From assembly GCA_907163375.1 (NCBI GenBank), contig CAJQUW010000909.1:372001-436000 (forward strand): 64,000 nt of DNA, written 5' to 3'. A program made the translations under genes and the position numbers. This document shows positions 1 through 13,071 of the stretch, in pieces. The stretch's first letter is position 1, and each line of letters begins with the position of its first letter. The stretch comes from Prostheceraeus crozeri. Its lineage: Eukaryota; Platyhelminthes; Polycladida; Euryleptidae. The notes beneath the pieces are model-generated. The model made no database searches. It was not told the DNA's origin and worked only from the letters and a program-made list of their open reading frames with translations.

Positions 1-1089
1 TATAGCAGCATCACGTGGAGCACTTCCGCAATTAAAACAACAGGATAATGGATGGAGACTGAGACTATCAATTTTTTAAGTATAGATGCGACCAATTCAA
101 AAATTGAATAAACAGAAGCTTGGTAAGCAGTACGAGCGATATCGCTAAATAGGAGGATACCCAGACCATCCATTTTAACAGGCAAAAATGCTTGGACTAA
201 ACTGGACCCAGAAATATCATTATTTATTCTCTTGTTGGATATAAAATCATGCTTAAAAATATTAGTCCTTTATTATTGAAGAGCGTTGGATTTCTATGAC
301 TACAAGATTTAGGATATACAGCAGTATTTCAAATATTTTATTATTATCTATTAATGGAAAACAAATAAGAATGATAGCTGACCCAAGGATATTACTATGC
401 GACCAAGAATTAATAAGTTGAAGAACACATGAATCATCGTCGACCAATTTCATGTCGTTCATTGATGCACTATCAGGACATCAAGTTACAAATCAGCAAA
501 AGTGAGGTTTATATATAATTAAAATTGATAAAGTAGACACAACTAAGAACAGCTATAATGAGATCTACAATAAAATGGAATGAAGCGGTAAATGCACATT
601 TGCAATTATCTCTAGAGGTAATTGTAGGCCTCTAGAGATTAATTTAGACCTATCATCTAACGCAGTAAAATATAGCAGCAATGACACTATGTTCCATACT
701 GATAGTGAAAAATTCTATTCTCGGTAGATTGTGATGTAGGACAATCAGTTGTTCCACTTTGCGCCATTCCAATGCTCACAACAGTGAAAATGTTGTTGTT
801 CTCTTTGAACAACTGTAGGTTCTATAATCCCTACTTAAACTTGCTATCCAGCTAGGACTATATTCCATCCTCATAATGTGAAATATAAAATCAAATATCC
901 TACAATATATGAATAGTGTTGCACTATATTTTCATAAATTTAAAAGTTTCTCTGGATTATTGCTCTTGATAAAATTGGATGGATATCAACTACCAAACAA
1001 GCGTTCAGTCATAATGGTAATCACATTCATTTTGGATTTTGCAATTATTCTAATTATTCCAATTCTATCTAATTATTCTATTTCCATAG
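1..1089. other. 5' flank, no gene seen
   Basis: AT-rich sequence with only short chance open frames. I see no exon, conserved protein fragment or recognisable mobile element here. Confidence 0.6.
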
Positions 1090-1094
1090 TGTTT

Positions 1095-1400
1095 GCAAAA
1101 AGCAGCATTTATTAATTGTTGTAGGCGCACTAACTTAAGTGATTTGCCAGCAGTGTGTTTAAAGTGATGTTTAATGAATGAATGCCCGTCGAAATTTCAC
1201 CAACTTCCTAATTGTAAAACTCAAATTGACCCGAGCATGGCTGCAACTTTAAATAGGGGGTTGTGTCGATGTTGGGAGATGTGAACTAGGCCTGCTGATG
1301 ATTCCTGATGAAGTGATCATCTATTCAGTTGTGTCCAATTTTTCAACTGAACATGCTACTCAATATCTATTTATTCTACTTAATTTGTTATAAAGGCTGC
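1095..1400 (+). repeat. Old interspersed repeat, family R1 (copy A)
   Basis: The part from GCAGCATTT to CACCAACTTCC (about 1098-1210) recurs at 21066-21178. The part around GAACTAGGCCTGCTGATGAT (1273-1292) recurs inverted at about 16385-16485 and, shorter, near 51690. TTCAACTGA...CTCAATAT (1338-1365) recurs at 21017-21045. The order of the blocks differs between copies, so the family is composite or rearranged. No coding capacity seen; the class is unknown. Confidence 0.6.
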
Positions 1401-3008
1401 CGATTATCGACAGTGCGGATAATCGGCCAATATATCGGCTTATGAACATGTTGAGTGCGGCCCTAGGTCTTGCAAATTCAAATAGCAATAAAATATGTTT
1501 CAGTGTTGGTTGAAAACCCATCGGTTTTTTGAATAGGTGGTTTTCCCTGTTTTTTTTGAAGGTGGGTTATTAAAATACATTCACTTATTGATAGACGTAT
1601 GATCGAATGTGAGACAGATATTGATAGTAGGCTATGTCCGATGCCAAATCGTAAGCTCAATGGTGTATTCTAATTTAAGTATCAAACTTCTGAGAACATA
1701 ACATTTCTTCATTATCTGAAATACACGTCTTATTCTTTTTATACTATTGAGACAATTCTTTCGGTATGAGATAAGAAGACATGATTCAGGCTTAGCGTCT
1801 AAATGGGTTAATAATTATGTAACCACATGAAATTGTAAGTAACTTTGATGCAGTTGTACTAGTTTAGTATTTATTCCAATGAAAACAAATTTAGTGATAC
1901 AACTGAGCGTTTAATATCACGTGTATGATTTCGTCATACTAAAATCAATGATACATAAATGTTCATAACAAAAAGTGGCTATTACAAAAATTACTAAAAA
2001 GGTATAGAAACTCTTACGATCGTGAAAATTAAATGATATAACAGACTGATTAACGCACCCAGAAGCAGCAGTATTTATAATAAATAGATATAAATAGATA
2101 AAAAAATAAATTAAAAAAATATAAAAAAAACAGCAGCAACTGTAATATTTTACTAATCAGTGTGAAGATATCTCAACAATTACTAACAAAAGTCTGAGAC
2201 CACGCTCATTCACCAGATGGAGTTAGGTAGCCTGTTGAAGTTCCGACCTAATGATATACAAATTGCATTTAAAAATCCTGGCCTTATATAGAAGAAACAC
2301 AATCTACTATCTTAAATAACACAGCCTCCTATTTTAAAAAACTATTAAGAAGCTCACCAAATTCCTGTTTAAGGACCCATGGGTTTATTTAAATATGTTT
2401 TTAAATATGCCAGCTCTGCTATGTATCCGCACTAATGTTATTCATCAAATTAAATGCAATTCATGATCAAAAATCTATCTGCCACTTACATATAGGTCTA
2501 CGTGTCGAAGAACATGTTACTCTAAAATAGTCCAGTATACGTAAACATAAACAACTTTACACTGCCCACGATATCTTCTGTTTTGAAATTTTGTTGTAGC
2601 CCCGGACAAGGATTGCATATCAACTTTCGTCTTCGACAAGCTATGTACATAGAAATTCTAAAACCTGACATAAATGCTATTAATAGGAGAGACTGCATTG
2701 AATACCGATCCATGTTTTTCTGATTTCTTGGTGTATATTTGGAATTTTGATATCAACATTTATCTATTCTCTGCTATCTTGATTTTCACGTGAACAGGTC
2801 GTGTTCATGGCCAAAATTAACGCAATATAGAAACTCAGATGCTGAGCTTCATTAAACTTTTGCACCAAAGTCAAATTAATGTAAGATAGGCATTGAAGCT
2901 CTTAGTAAGACAGAAAATAATATCAAAGATTTCCTTTATGGATAACTCTATTGTTGTGACGGAGTCCTAATCAACTTTCTAGTCAATTGGTTGCATGCCG
3001 GTAGAAGT
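1401..3008. other. 5' flank of HYDIN, nothing recognised
   Basis: AT-rich DNA with short frames lacking any family signature. The stretch 2041-2140 is A-rich simple sequence. No gene seen. Confidence 0.5.
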
Positions 3009-3026
3009 GTTGCCGAATTAACCAAT
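3009..3026 (+). promoter_or_regulatory. Possible RFX X-box overlapping a CCAAT box, upstream of HYDIN
   Basis: GTTGCCGAATTAAC has a perfect left X-box half (GTTGCC), the usual 2-base spacer and a partial right half (AAC matches). A CCAAT pentamer overlaps its end at 3022-3026. RFX factors control motile-cilium genes, and the site lies about 340 bp before the start codon. Position and motif fit, but one imperfect site is weak evidence. Confidence 0.3.
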
Positions 3027-3357
3027 CACCTTGAACAATTAGGTTTCGCATATGTTAACTTGTAATATACTGTGTCATATATTCGATGTACTTTGCCATT
3101 GCAGTTGTTCTGCGAAGTGTAAGTCAGCTACCCTACTGGTTTCAGACAATATCATTGCATTTTCAGCATTCAGATTATAGTGTCTTACTCAGGCCATATA
3201 CTTTTAAGGGTGGATGGCGAAGACGCACTGTTGCTCACATCCGAATACTTTTATTCATGGTATATGACATTCACTTTCGCATGGTTACATCTACAGATGT
3301 TCATTATTATATTGCGATTTCTACTTTTTCTATCTTTCTACTTTCAGCTACTAGAAT

Positions 3358-3498
3358 ATGCCTAAGGGACCCTTTGGGGAAATCTTAGGTACCACAGGGA
3401 CCTTGGAAGGTCTCAGTCCTGCACTTCGAAATTACGAAACCAAGGTGGTTCAACCTCGAAATCCAAAATTAATCCGAGAGGAAGAGGACCCCGTGAAG
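3358..3498 (+). CDS. HYDIN: HYDIN exon 1 (start codon)
   Basis: Encodes residues 1-47 and ends in phase 0 before GTAATT. The ATG is preceded in frame by TAG at 3352, so it is the first possible start. The sequence VVQPRNPKLIREEED is the conserved HYDIN N-terminal motif. A pyrimidine tract and AG end at 3347, so the exon may begin at 3348 with an upstream non-coding exon, or the AG may be chance and this may be the first exon. Confidence 0.88.
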
Positions 3499-6400
3499 GT
3501 AATTCTTGAACAGTATATTATCAGTAACAGGACATCATAAGACCTTGCTTCGAAATGCTTCTCACGAGCATCTGGAATTATAAATATATATATATTTGAT
3601 TTGCTGTTATTTATCTCATCCAATATCAGTTTACTTCTGAATTGCTCTGTTATCTCTTTATCTTGTAGTTCTTTTTGTGTAGCTTTAATTTCGTATAACT
3701 TGGCAGTATGTCGTTCTTTTTACATGTTTCATTGAATTTTATATCATGTTGAATCTTAATTGATTTGTGGTATACCTTTTCTGTTCTTCTGAATTGATCT
3801 TTTTCTTCTTTTGATAACTTTGTAATGACGATAAATGAATACCATTTTATCGCAAAGAATTTTAATTTATTAGGCGACGTTTCAGACCTTACTTGGTCAA
3901 TTTTCAAGCAATTATAAATTACAAAAAGTTGTTTAAGTCTAAAGACTAGGTACAAAATATTTGAAAACAACAACCTTAGAAATGGGAGTAAAAAATATGT
4001 ACATATGCATCAAAAAATCTAAAGTCAATGTAGGTTCAATGATATGAAAGATAGAGATCATAGCATCAGATGACATTCAGATTACGCGTTAATCCTTTTT
4101 TATTTACTCTGATTAAGTTTGGGATCTTTTCTTTAATTATTATCGCTTCTGCTATTTGCAATGTGTTGGTTTCGTTGAAGTTGAGCAATAATTTTTTTTC
4201 GTTGAGCCATAATTCTCATGCTGTTTGCTTCTCACGGATAATAAGTTCGTTGTATAGCCGATATATTGGGCATTATTACAAGTGCCCCCAATGCAAGTGC
4301 ATCTGTATGCAACATTATGTGAGGATTGAAATTTGTCCATTTTTGTTTTTATTGCATTCACTAATTTGAAGCTTTTATAATATACTCTCACATTTATTTC
4401 AGATTTTTCATCCGTTGGTTGCGTACTGTCATTGACAATCTTCAACAGTCTCTTTTCTTCAATTATGTAGTTGGAAGTCATTTGACTTTTAAAATAAAAC
4501 AATATCTTGTTCTTCTTATCTTCACTTTCTGCATTATTCATGAATCTTTGTAATAATACTTTCACTTGCTCGTCAATGACTTTTATAGGATAATGACTGT
4601 TGATCAATGTCTGTCTCATTCTTTCGATTTCATTGTGAAATGACATCCAATCCGAACAAATGTGAAGCGCTCGATGAATGCAACTCTTTATTACGGATAA
4701 TTTTTATCTTTCTGCCGTGAAAGAGTTAAAGTCTAAGCATGTGTTGGTAGCTGTTGATTTATGATGAATAGAAAATTTCAAGTCATGCTCTCTTTTTACC
4801 AACACATCCAAAAAAACGGTTGGAATTATCCTTTTCATGCTCAAAAGTGAAGTCCAGTACTGACTTTTTCTTGAATTCATCGATGATATATATATATATA
4901 TATATATATTGTCACCAATTGGTTGCATCATGTATCAACTTATAGGAAGTAATGTTGTGTATTATCAACAGCCATAGTGACATTTTGCGAGATGAATTCG
5001 CCATAGTTTGCAATGAATGATAAGAACTTCAAACTCTCTAAGCCATTTTGGAGCCTCCCTTTATTTTTTAAAGGCCCTTACAAATTTCGTTTCATAACAG
5101 GAGCGAAACCTTGCTCTACAAAACAATCATCCATATTGCTCAATAAAGAGCTCTCTGTAATCAGAGATCAGAGATATTTTTCAACAGTGTCGTAATTCAA
5201 TTTATGCTAATCACGGCATAAACTGTCTCTGGAGCGTCTTATGCGTATCAAAAATTCTTAATAAAGTCTGGACATGAAAAGCGCAGCAAGTTTCCGACTT
5301 CTCTACTCTTTTTGCTAACTTGGATCAGCGTGAAGTTGCTTGACCTGATTTTTGATAATTGTGACCGAAAATATGTATTCGTTGGTTTTGACAAAAGCTT
5401 CCGGTCGCGGTCAAAATAAAACGGGTATACAATCTTCATGAACGACAAATTCAAATGTGCAGTTACATTTATTTTAGAAAGTGTTTTCAAGTTGGAAGTC
5501 AAGTTTTCCGACAGACCAGTGATATTCGCATGAAAGGGAATTGTAGTCCTCTCTTGGTTGATTTGCTTTTATTACAGTGTGAGCATGCTTATATGCAACA
5601 CTTTACTGAAAATGAGAAAATGGGACTGACTAAACTGCTATCTAATACTTCTAGATACATCGACGACATTTGTAATTAAATATAGGGAGTTTCTTATAAC
5701 TATGACAGGATTATAACTCTGTCAGAAAGCCTCAATGAGTAAGTCCAAGTTTTCGTCCATCCTCAGCAATTCATTTTGCAATCTGGAAGAGTGCAACATT
5801 GATAAAATGTTGCCGTAAAATGGGCATTATAAGTTTTTAGTCTCCTGGGACAAAATGCTTCAACAACCGTATATGATTAATTATAAAAATTTTAACCAGA
5901 TTATTAAACCTGTTTACCTTGACAGTTTGGAAGTGAACAGAAGCGGTGGAGTTGGGTGATCTTGAATTTGGGCCGAAACACGAATCCTACCTGCATTACT
6001 GTTGATAACTTCCTAGTTCGTGTAAAGAACGCAAAGCCAATCTTTAAAAGGACTAACACCTTTTATTTAAGTATGTACAGTATTACTATATATAAACACT
6101 TTTTCAAACACATGTAGTCTGTAAGTCGTTGGTCAAGCTTGACATGAAATTTACTAGCCTCAAATTGCGTGTGTACATTCAACCTCAATTGGTAGCCGAC
6201 TGATTTTTGAGTCGCTAAAAACTACTCCTTAACGCAAAACTTATTTGTCACAGCTGGCTTTCATGAAGAAAATGGCTAAAACAGATTAAAGTAGATTAAA
6301 ATGATTGAAATTAATTCTTTTAGAAGAAAGTGATATTCAAAGGTCCCTCATATGAAGAAATATTTCTACTTACGTGAATGGAATTTAAGCACTCATATCG

Positions 6401-9400
6401 TGGCGAATATTTGAAAGTTAAGTTATGTATCCTACCCATAAAACTTTCTTTGGTGGTGTAAATTCATTGATATGAATGTGAGGTAGAGGAGGAGGTTTAC
6501 GTGTAAGTTGAATTAACAAGCACAATTTCCGAGTCTCAGCTGTCTGCGACCATAGACTTCTATAACCGCGTGATATTGAGAAATCTGTATCTTAGATGAT
6601 GTTATGGATGATACAAGAAAACAAAAAAATGAATATAAAAGGGATTAAAATATGAAAAATATTAATGCGTGAAGATAAAGGGAACGTCTACTTGGCATTG
6701 CTTATTTTCATAATTGATTTTCACGTCAATTACTTCTTTTGTCACAAAACGTGTCAACTAGGGATGCAAAAAAAAATGTTTTTTTTATCGACCATATTTT
6801 AAATATATTTTAGATATATTTTAAATATTTTTTATGATGGTCGACAATTAAGCAATATTTTCATAAACACTTTTACGGAATACGCAAATAGGCATCTGTA
6901 ATGTATGCCTATGCTTTATTAAAGATGCCTTATCATTTCATTTTCAATTCATTTATCGCAATGTTTGATTTTTGAAAAGGATTGCACCATGTCAATTATA
7001 TAAGAAAGAAAACTATGACTTTGGTTAGATACATATATACGGTGAACTATGATAGAAAAAAGTCATCGTTAATTTAAAAATTGTATTGTTACAAAAGAAA
7101 AACAAAACAAAACAACCGTATCGGATGGAAAACAAATCGCAATTACAATAAAACAGTTGATTATGTCAATTCAGTAGGCAAAAAGCAGTTGATAATGAAG
7201 TACATGTACGATCTACTCACTCGGCATCATTCAATCTCAACACATTCAAGCTCACTCATCATCAAAATCGACACAATCAGAGTCAAAATCAATGTGAAAG
7301 CATAATCTGTTGAAACTCGTTCTTGATTCTGATTGGATGATTGAGATCACCAATAGTCTGATATATCAATAGTGGGATTGGTTCATAGACGTCAGCTATC
7401 GCCTGGGAATATATGATTCGAGAATCGAGATAGACCAACACTTTCTATAAAAGCCGTCATCAGGAGTCAACGATGATGGTGGACTCCAATTTTCGTTTTG
7501 ACATAATGATCAACATATCAGTGTTTACCAAAGCTTAGTTATCGTTATTTCATGTCAATTGCACTATCTCTAAACTCACTTACAAGGATGACTTTAATAA
7601 ATTGCATACTGGTTTCTTTCCCAGCCGGATTTGTATAAGAAACTTTTTTAGGCTAATAAAATTGATGGAATGTAAACTAATAAGCCTATATTAAAAAAAC
7701 ATGTTTGTAAGCGCAAAATTACACAATATCATAAGCAAAACCATCATGAAAAACATATTAAAAGCATTGTTTTTTATCCATATTTAAAATACATATTTAA
7801 AATATCATATTTAAAATATCGCAACCCTAGTGTCAACACGTATGAACTTCTGCGATAAACTTAGTGAAATTTTCCTGTCACAGTTTTCTCGTTTACACGC
7901 AAATTAAACATAGGTCTACTTGTTTTTCAGATGACGCCGTCGCAGTTCATGTTTCAAATGTCTATGGACACGGAGAAAAAACTCGCTAATACTCATGCGA
8001 TGTATTTACCAAAAAAGAGTGACTTATTGGATATGGGTGATACGACACATCAGAGAGTAAGTTACAGTTCAGACAATTCCAAGATGTGATGAGATATTTT
8101 GCTATATTTGGCATTCAATTAGGATCATTTCAAACAAGCCGTAAGTTTTTTCGTTGTACATTATCATTCTATCATTTCGGAAATGAATTGGAAAGAGGAG
8201 CGAATTGCATAGTGGCTGTATTTCATGTTGTTTTAGATATCCAATATTGCCATATTTGCAATATCCTTTCGGTGTTTAAATGCATAATGTAGACGTCAAC
8301 TCGTCATATGAATGCAGATAAACAAGTATATTTGACTAAAAATATATAAATGACAAACTTTTTGATATACTTTGATATCTCCCAGCATTTCAGCATCCGC
8401 CTAGCCGATTATCGAAATATGTAAATATTACTTTCAAAATGCAATTGAAGTCATTTTTTCAACTACAGCTAGAGCATCTAATTATATGAATGTATAAATT
8501 TCTAAAAACTTAGTGCCTGTCGGGTCTTGGGCGTCATGTAAACCTAGCTCTCGCATTACCAGGCGGCTTTACAAATGAAAAATTGACTGTATATTTGATT
8601 TCAGTCACTTGACAAAGAATCTGTGTAAAAGTTCGGTTAATCTTATAGAGTTCATTTTTTTCTTCTGTCGAACTAATTTTGTTGTTTGATTTTTCGCTCA
8701 GGAATCACCAAAATTTCATCAGTTTATTGGATAAATGAGAAATAAATATCAGAAAAAACGCTCCTGATATCTCAAGACAACGATAGAAGTGAGATTTCTG
8801 GTAGAACTCTATGGATTTGGATTATTTCATTTGTACTTCAAAAACTTTGGTTGGTGAAACTAAACGAAAGCCAACCAAAACACTTAAAGTAGTAAAAGGG
8901 ATAAATCTTACCTTCCTAATAATATGATTTCCGTTTAGAAGGTTGTCGTACAAAGGGTTGACATATTTTTGATTCATTTCTTTTGTATTTACATTCACTT
9001 CATCAGAAATATAAGAAAGACTCACTTGAAAGAATTTCCGTATTGACTTATATCCGTGTGTCGGTGGGGATGTATGGTTAAGCGAAATATTGATCTTTAA
9101 AAAATGATGATGCTGAAATGTATTTTGTTTTGTCAATCTTTTACTTTATTGGTATCGTGATGCGGCATTGTGGTCTTCGTTTGGCCTAACAGCATGAAGG
9201 CTGCAATTAATGGTTATGTTATTTATTGAAATCACAGTAATGGGAATTTCTTTATTTGCAGCACAATGTAAGTTTTACTTCAATATGTATTCATAATAGA
9301 AGAAAACACTTTGCAACGTGGATAGATGATCTAAACAAGTTAGCATCTCTCGATTCGATTCATTTAAGAAATTTTCATGAATTTCATCGATGGTATTACG

Positions 9401-12400
9401 AGTTTTCTATCGTAAACGTGAACTAAATATATCATAGCTGAACCTTTAAATCGGAGTATCAGGGATTCTTTTTTAATCCCGATGAACGATATTGGCGCAT
9501 TCACTTAAAATTGATTGATCGTAAGTTGCACACAGTCCATCGCTTTCCCCCTTAAAGTCGACTTTGACGTCGAGTTTTTAAGTGCCAGCTCTTTGCAGAA
9601 GCTTTCATATAGCATAAAACTCTTTGTGAAAGCAGAGTCGGGGGTGTTGCCTTTCATTTCTGACAGGGTTATTCAGAACTTGTTTAAATGCACCTGAAGG
9701 TATCCGAGTTGAAATGAGAGTTATATACTTAACGCCAGTTATATTCTCATTTGCTATGTCATATCCAATGACTTTGAAGAAGAAACTTCAAATATAGTGC
9801 ATGCGCATAGTACGTAAAAAGATATACAGTGCACGTTACATTGATATTTCCATGGTAATCTATGATGTCATTCATTTAGAACTGATGTCCACTTTTTAAA
9901 AAAGTAGGTAGATGTATTCGTGCCAAAGTTCATGGTAATGAAGGGTCACAAGTAACATTGACATTGACACAAATGGACGCTAAGATTGGACGTTACCTCA
10001 CTGTTTTTCAATTGAATTTACACAGGATTTACTAATTACCGTAACTTAATGCTAGGATAACATCATCAAGATGTTGGATTTAATGTTTCATAGTACCACA
10101 TAATGGTAGGCCAATAGTGTCACCGGACGGTTTCAGCAGAACCATTTCAAAGCTCGATTTGGTGACCAGACTTCGATATTCAAATTTTGAAATCTGATAT
10201 GAATATATTCCTGCTCCATTGTGTGCATGAAATCAGCTGCATGTACATGTTTATGAAACCTTTATAATTCATATATGATTCAAAAGAATTTAAAATAGAA
10301 GCCATTCTATGAATACAAATATGGGAGATGCTTAATATATTTTGATCATTTATCCTTGTATCATATTCTTTTGTTCTTTTGTCTTCATTTCCTCCATAAC
10401 AACTACTGTCTGTATCTTCAGTGTAAACGTGATTAATTATAAATGAGGTGCAGCATTCATGAACCCAATTATATTATTATTCTATCTGCTTGATTATAAT
10501 ATTCCTCAAATTTAGTGTTCAATACTTAATAAATCATGTATCCGCTCATTTACTTATTGAGACATTAATAAGTTTCGAAATGAAATGATGCGCTTTATAA
10601 TGTTTTATGATGCTGATTTACTAATAGAGATCGATCGCTTACGTTCAGTTACGTGCTATATGTTTGCGTTTCTCCACTATTAAAATGCACTCACTTACAC
10701 ATTATGTACATGTAACTTGTATTCATAGTGTAAAATATACATTCATGCAAACACGAAATTACCTGTATATACAGACGTCAGTGTTCTTATGAACACCTCC
10801 AGTATAGCGCTAAAATGGGGGAATTAATGCTAGACCATTTCTAGACTGAAATATGGTTTCGTGATGGCCCTGTTGACACTCAATGAATATTCGTATATCC
10901 TAGTTAGGTTACTAAATGTTGAACTTGTAAGATATAGCGGGTAGTGCTTTTCGCTGTGGAAGCACTCTATGAATTTTCAAGCTGAAGCTGTGACATTATG
11001 CAATTTGGATAAAAGATCAAAGACTTGTCCTGTATTCGAGTTCATTTTGAAAACTGCAGTTTAAAAGTTTTGAGTACAAGTATTTTAATGGGAAGAAACG
11101 AGGAAAGAAAATGTTCCTTTTATAAGGAATGAAATTTTACTTATTCACTTGAATGCGATGCATTTTGGTGGCTGTCCACTCCGCATTTTCGAGCAACAAG
11201 AAATCAAGTAGAATTATATAAGTTGTAAAGTGATCAAGAACAGGGTCCTATTTTTCTTGCACATAATTGTGCATGCTGAAAATACCTTTATTTTGATCTG
11301 CATCTGAAACCTATAAAGTTGAATCTTATGTTCTATTGCTTCAGTTTCTCTCTTGTCATAGCTTACACATGACCGTATTGATTAACTTTGATATAGAAGG
11401 AAAAATCAGATTGCTACATTGAATAAGAATCTCTATTCCACCACTCGTTGATTATAAAGAGAGAATTAAGATACTTAACTAAATTTATGCAAATCATTAG
11501 CTTCTAGTATAAGATTTTCTCAATGAGAGAAATAAACTCTATTATTCAAAATACTGCTATCAACAGTCTTCATTTTCAGATGAATGTGTCTGAACACGCT
11601 TAAAATATCTTTGCATCTAAAATATTGATTTCTTTAAAGAGTGTGATGTTAGAATCTTTCAATACCGATATCTTACTAATGTGACAACAGATCATTAACC
11701 ATTGGCTAAATTTATGTTTTTCATCGAGCTTCGCTGCAATCGGATGTTTAGAATCACAAATAAGTTCATCTCATAATTTTACAGAAAACACAAATGAAGG
11801 AGAATATTAAAGCACAATTTATGTCATTGTATGTTTTTGCTGCAAATCGATGTATGACAGCATGGAACACCAGCACATTTTTTATTTCAATATTTGTCTG
11901 ATACATTATACTCTTTTCATTGGGGTTTTAACCATCTTTTTCTCTGTTAGTTTCACAAAATCTCTAAAGTCTATTTACTTGGGTGAGTGGTATGGTGTTT
12001 ATAAATTCTGAATTGTTGAAGCTGCCTTTTGTTACTGTTCTACTTAATAGTTTCTGTTTTCCATTAATTATATGCTGTATTCAAACACTTCGGCATGGAA
12101 AAATAAATTTGATTTAGCGACTTAGTAAGTCGTGGCAGAATATTAATCGCGTCTAGTAAACCAGCCATTGTTTGAATTTTCCACACAAATCAAATTAGTG
12201 GCAAATAATAATAATACATTTCACATGTCTGCAAGAAAAATTGTAGACTGTCTTAGCCTAGCAGGTTGCATCTATAAGCATTACGCAATATAGTCGAAAT
12301 TTGTAGATTGACAAATTGGATTTTATGTACGATTTCTGTTAGTACATAGAATTTCTTATTGTTGTTACTTTTATTGATGATGCACAATGTAATTGTGTTA

Positions 12401-13023
12401 TTAAACTTTCATATTCACATTGATATTGATTTTATGATGTTCTTATGGTGCACAAAGACAGTAGACCTGGTTTTTTTCAATAATTGAATATTTGTTGTAT
12501 TAAGAAACATGATTGTACTTGATAACATCTCAACATCGTAACAATAGGATAATGCTTTCGTGTTTATCGAACGCTTACGATGATTATTTAAATAAAATTC
12601 TTGTAATCTATTCATTTTAGTTCTCTCAAGTTGACATGGAAGAATCCATTTTTCAACCGTTTCCTTCTGCACTTGCTTTTATGAACTGTGAACCTCATGT
12701 CGTCCATGAATTGCCCCTAACGCTCAGAAATAATGATAAGGTGAGTATAGAATTGAATACTTTTCAATGTAGGTGTGTACGTGAAAGTTGACCAGAAAGA
12801 GAAAGATTTAGGATATTAGGAAGATATCCAGGAAGAGAAGGACTTCAGACTTTTGTTTGAAAATTTGAAACCGAAGTATAAAAGCATCGATTCTCACACA
12901 TTACTAAACATGCTCGCTTTATCAGTAGCTAGCAATTGTTGTCGTTTTGAAATAGAAATACTTAACAGGTTTTTATTAGTGCACTTTTTTAGTGCATTTT
13001 TTTGCAGTTCAAACCAATGTTGA

Positions 13024-13071
<48 letters not shown>

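Noticed and set aside
1276-1310. Hammerhead ribozyme near CTGATGATTCCTGATGAAG
   Set aside because: CUGAUGA is present but no GAAA follows a stem at the right distance and no stem I partner is found.
3873-3908. Intact hammerhead in the minus-strand Penelope-like copy
   Set aside because: GAAACGTC follows a GACC/GGTC stem, but the CUGANGA core is not present, so only a relic can be claimed.
8822-9136. 104-codon gene on the minus strand in intron 2
   Set aside because: No motif, no bias and no recognisable relatives; length is within chance for this composition.
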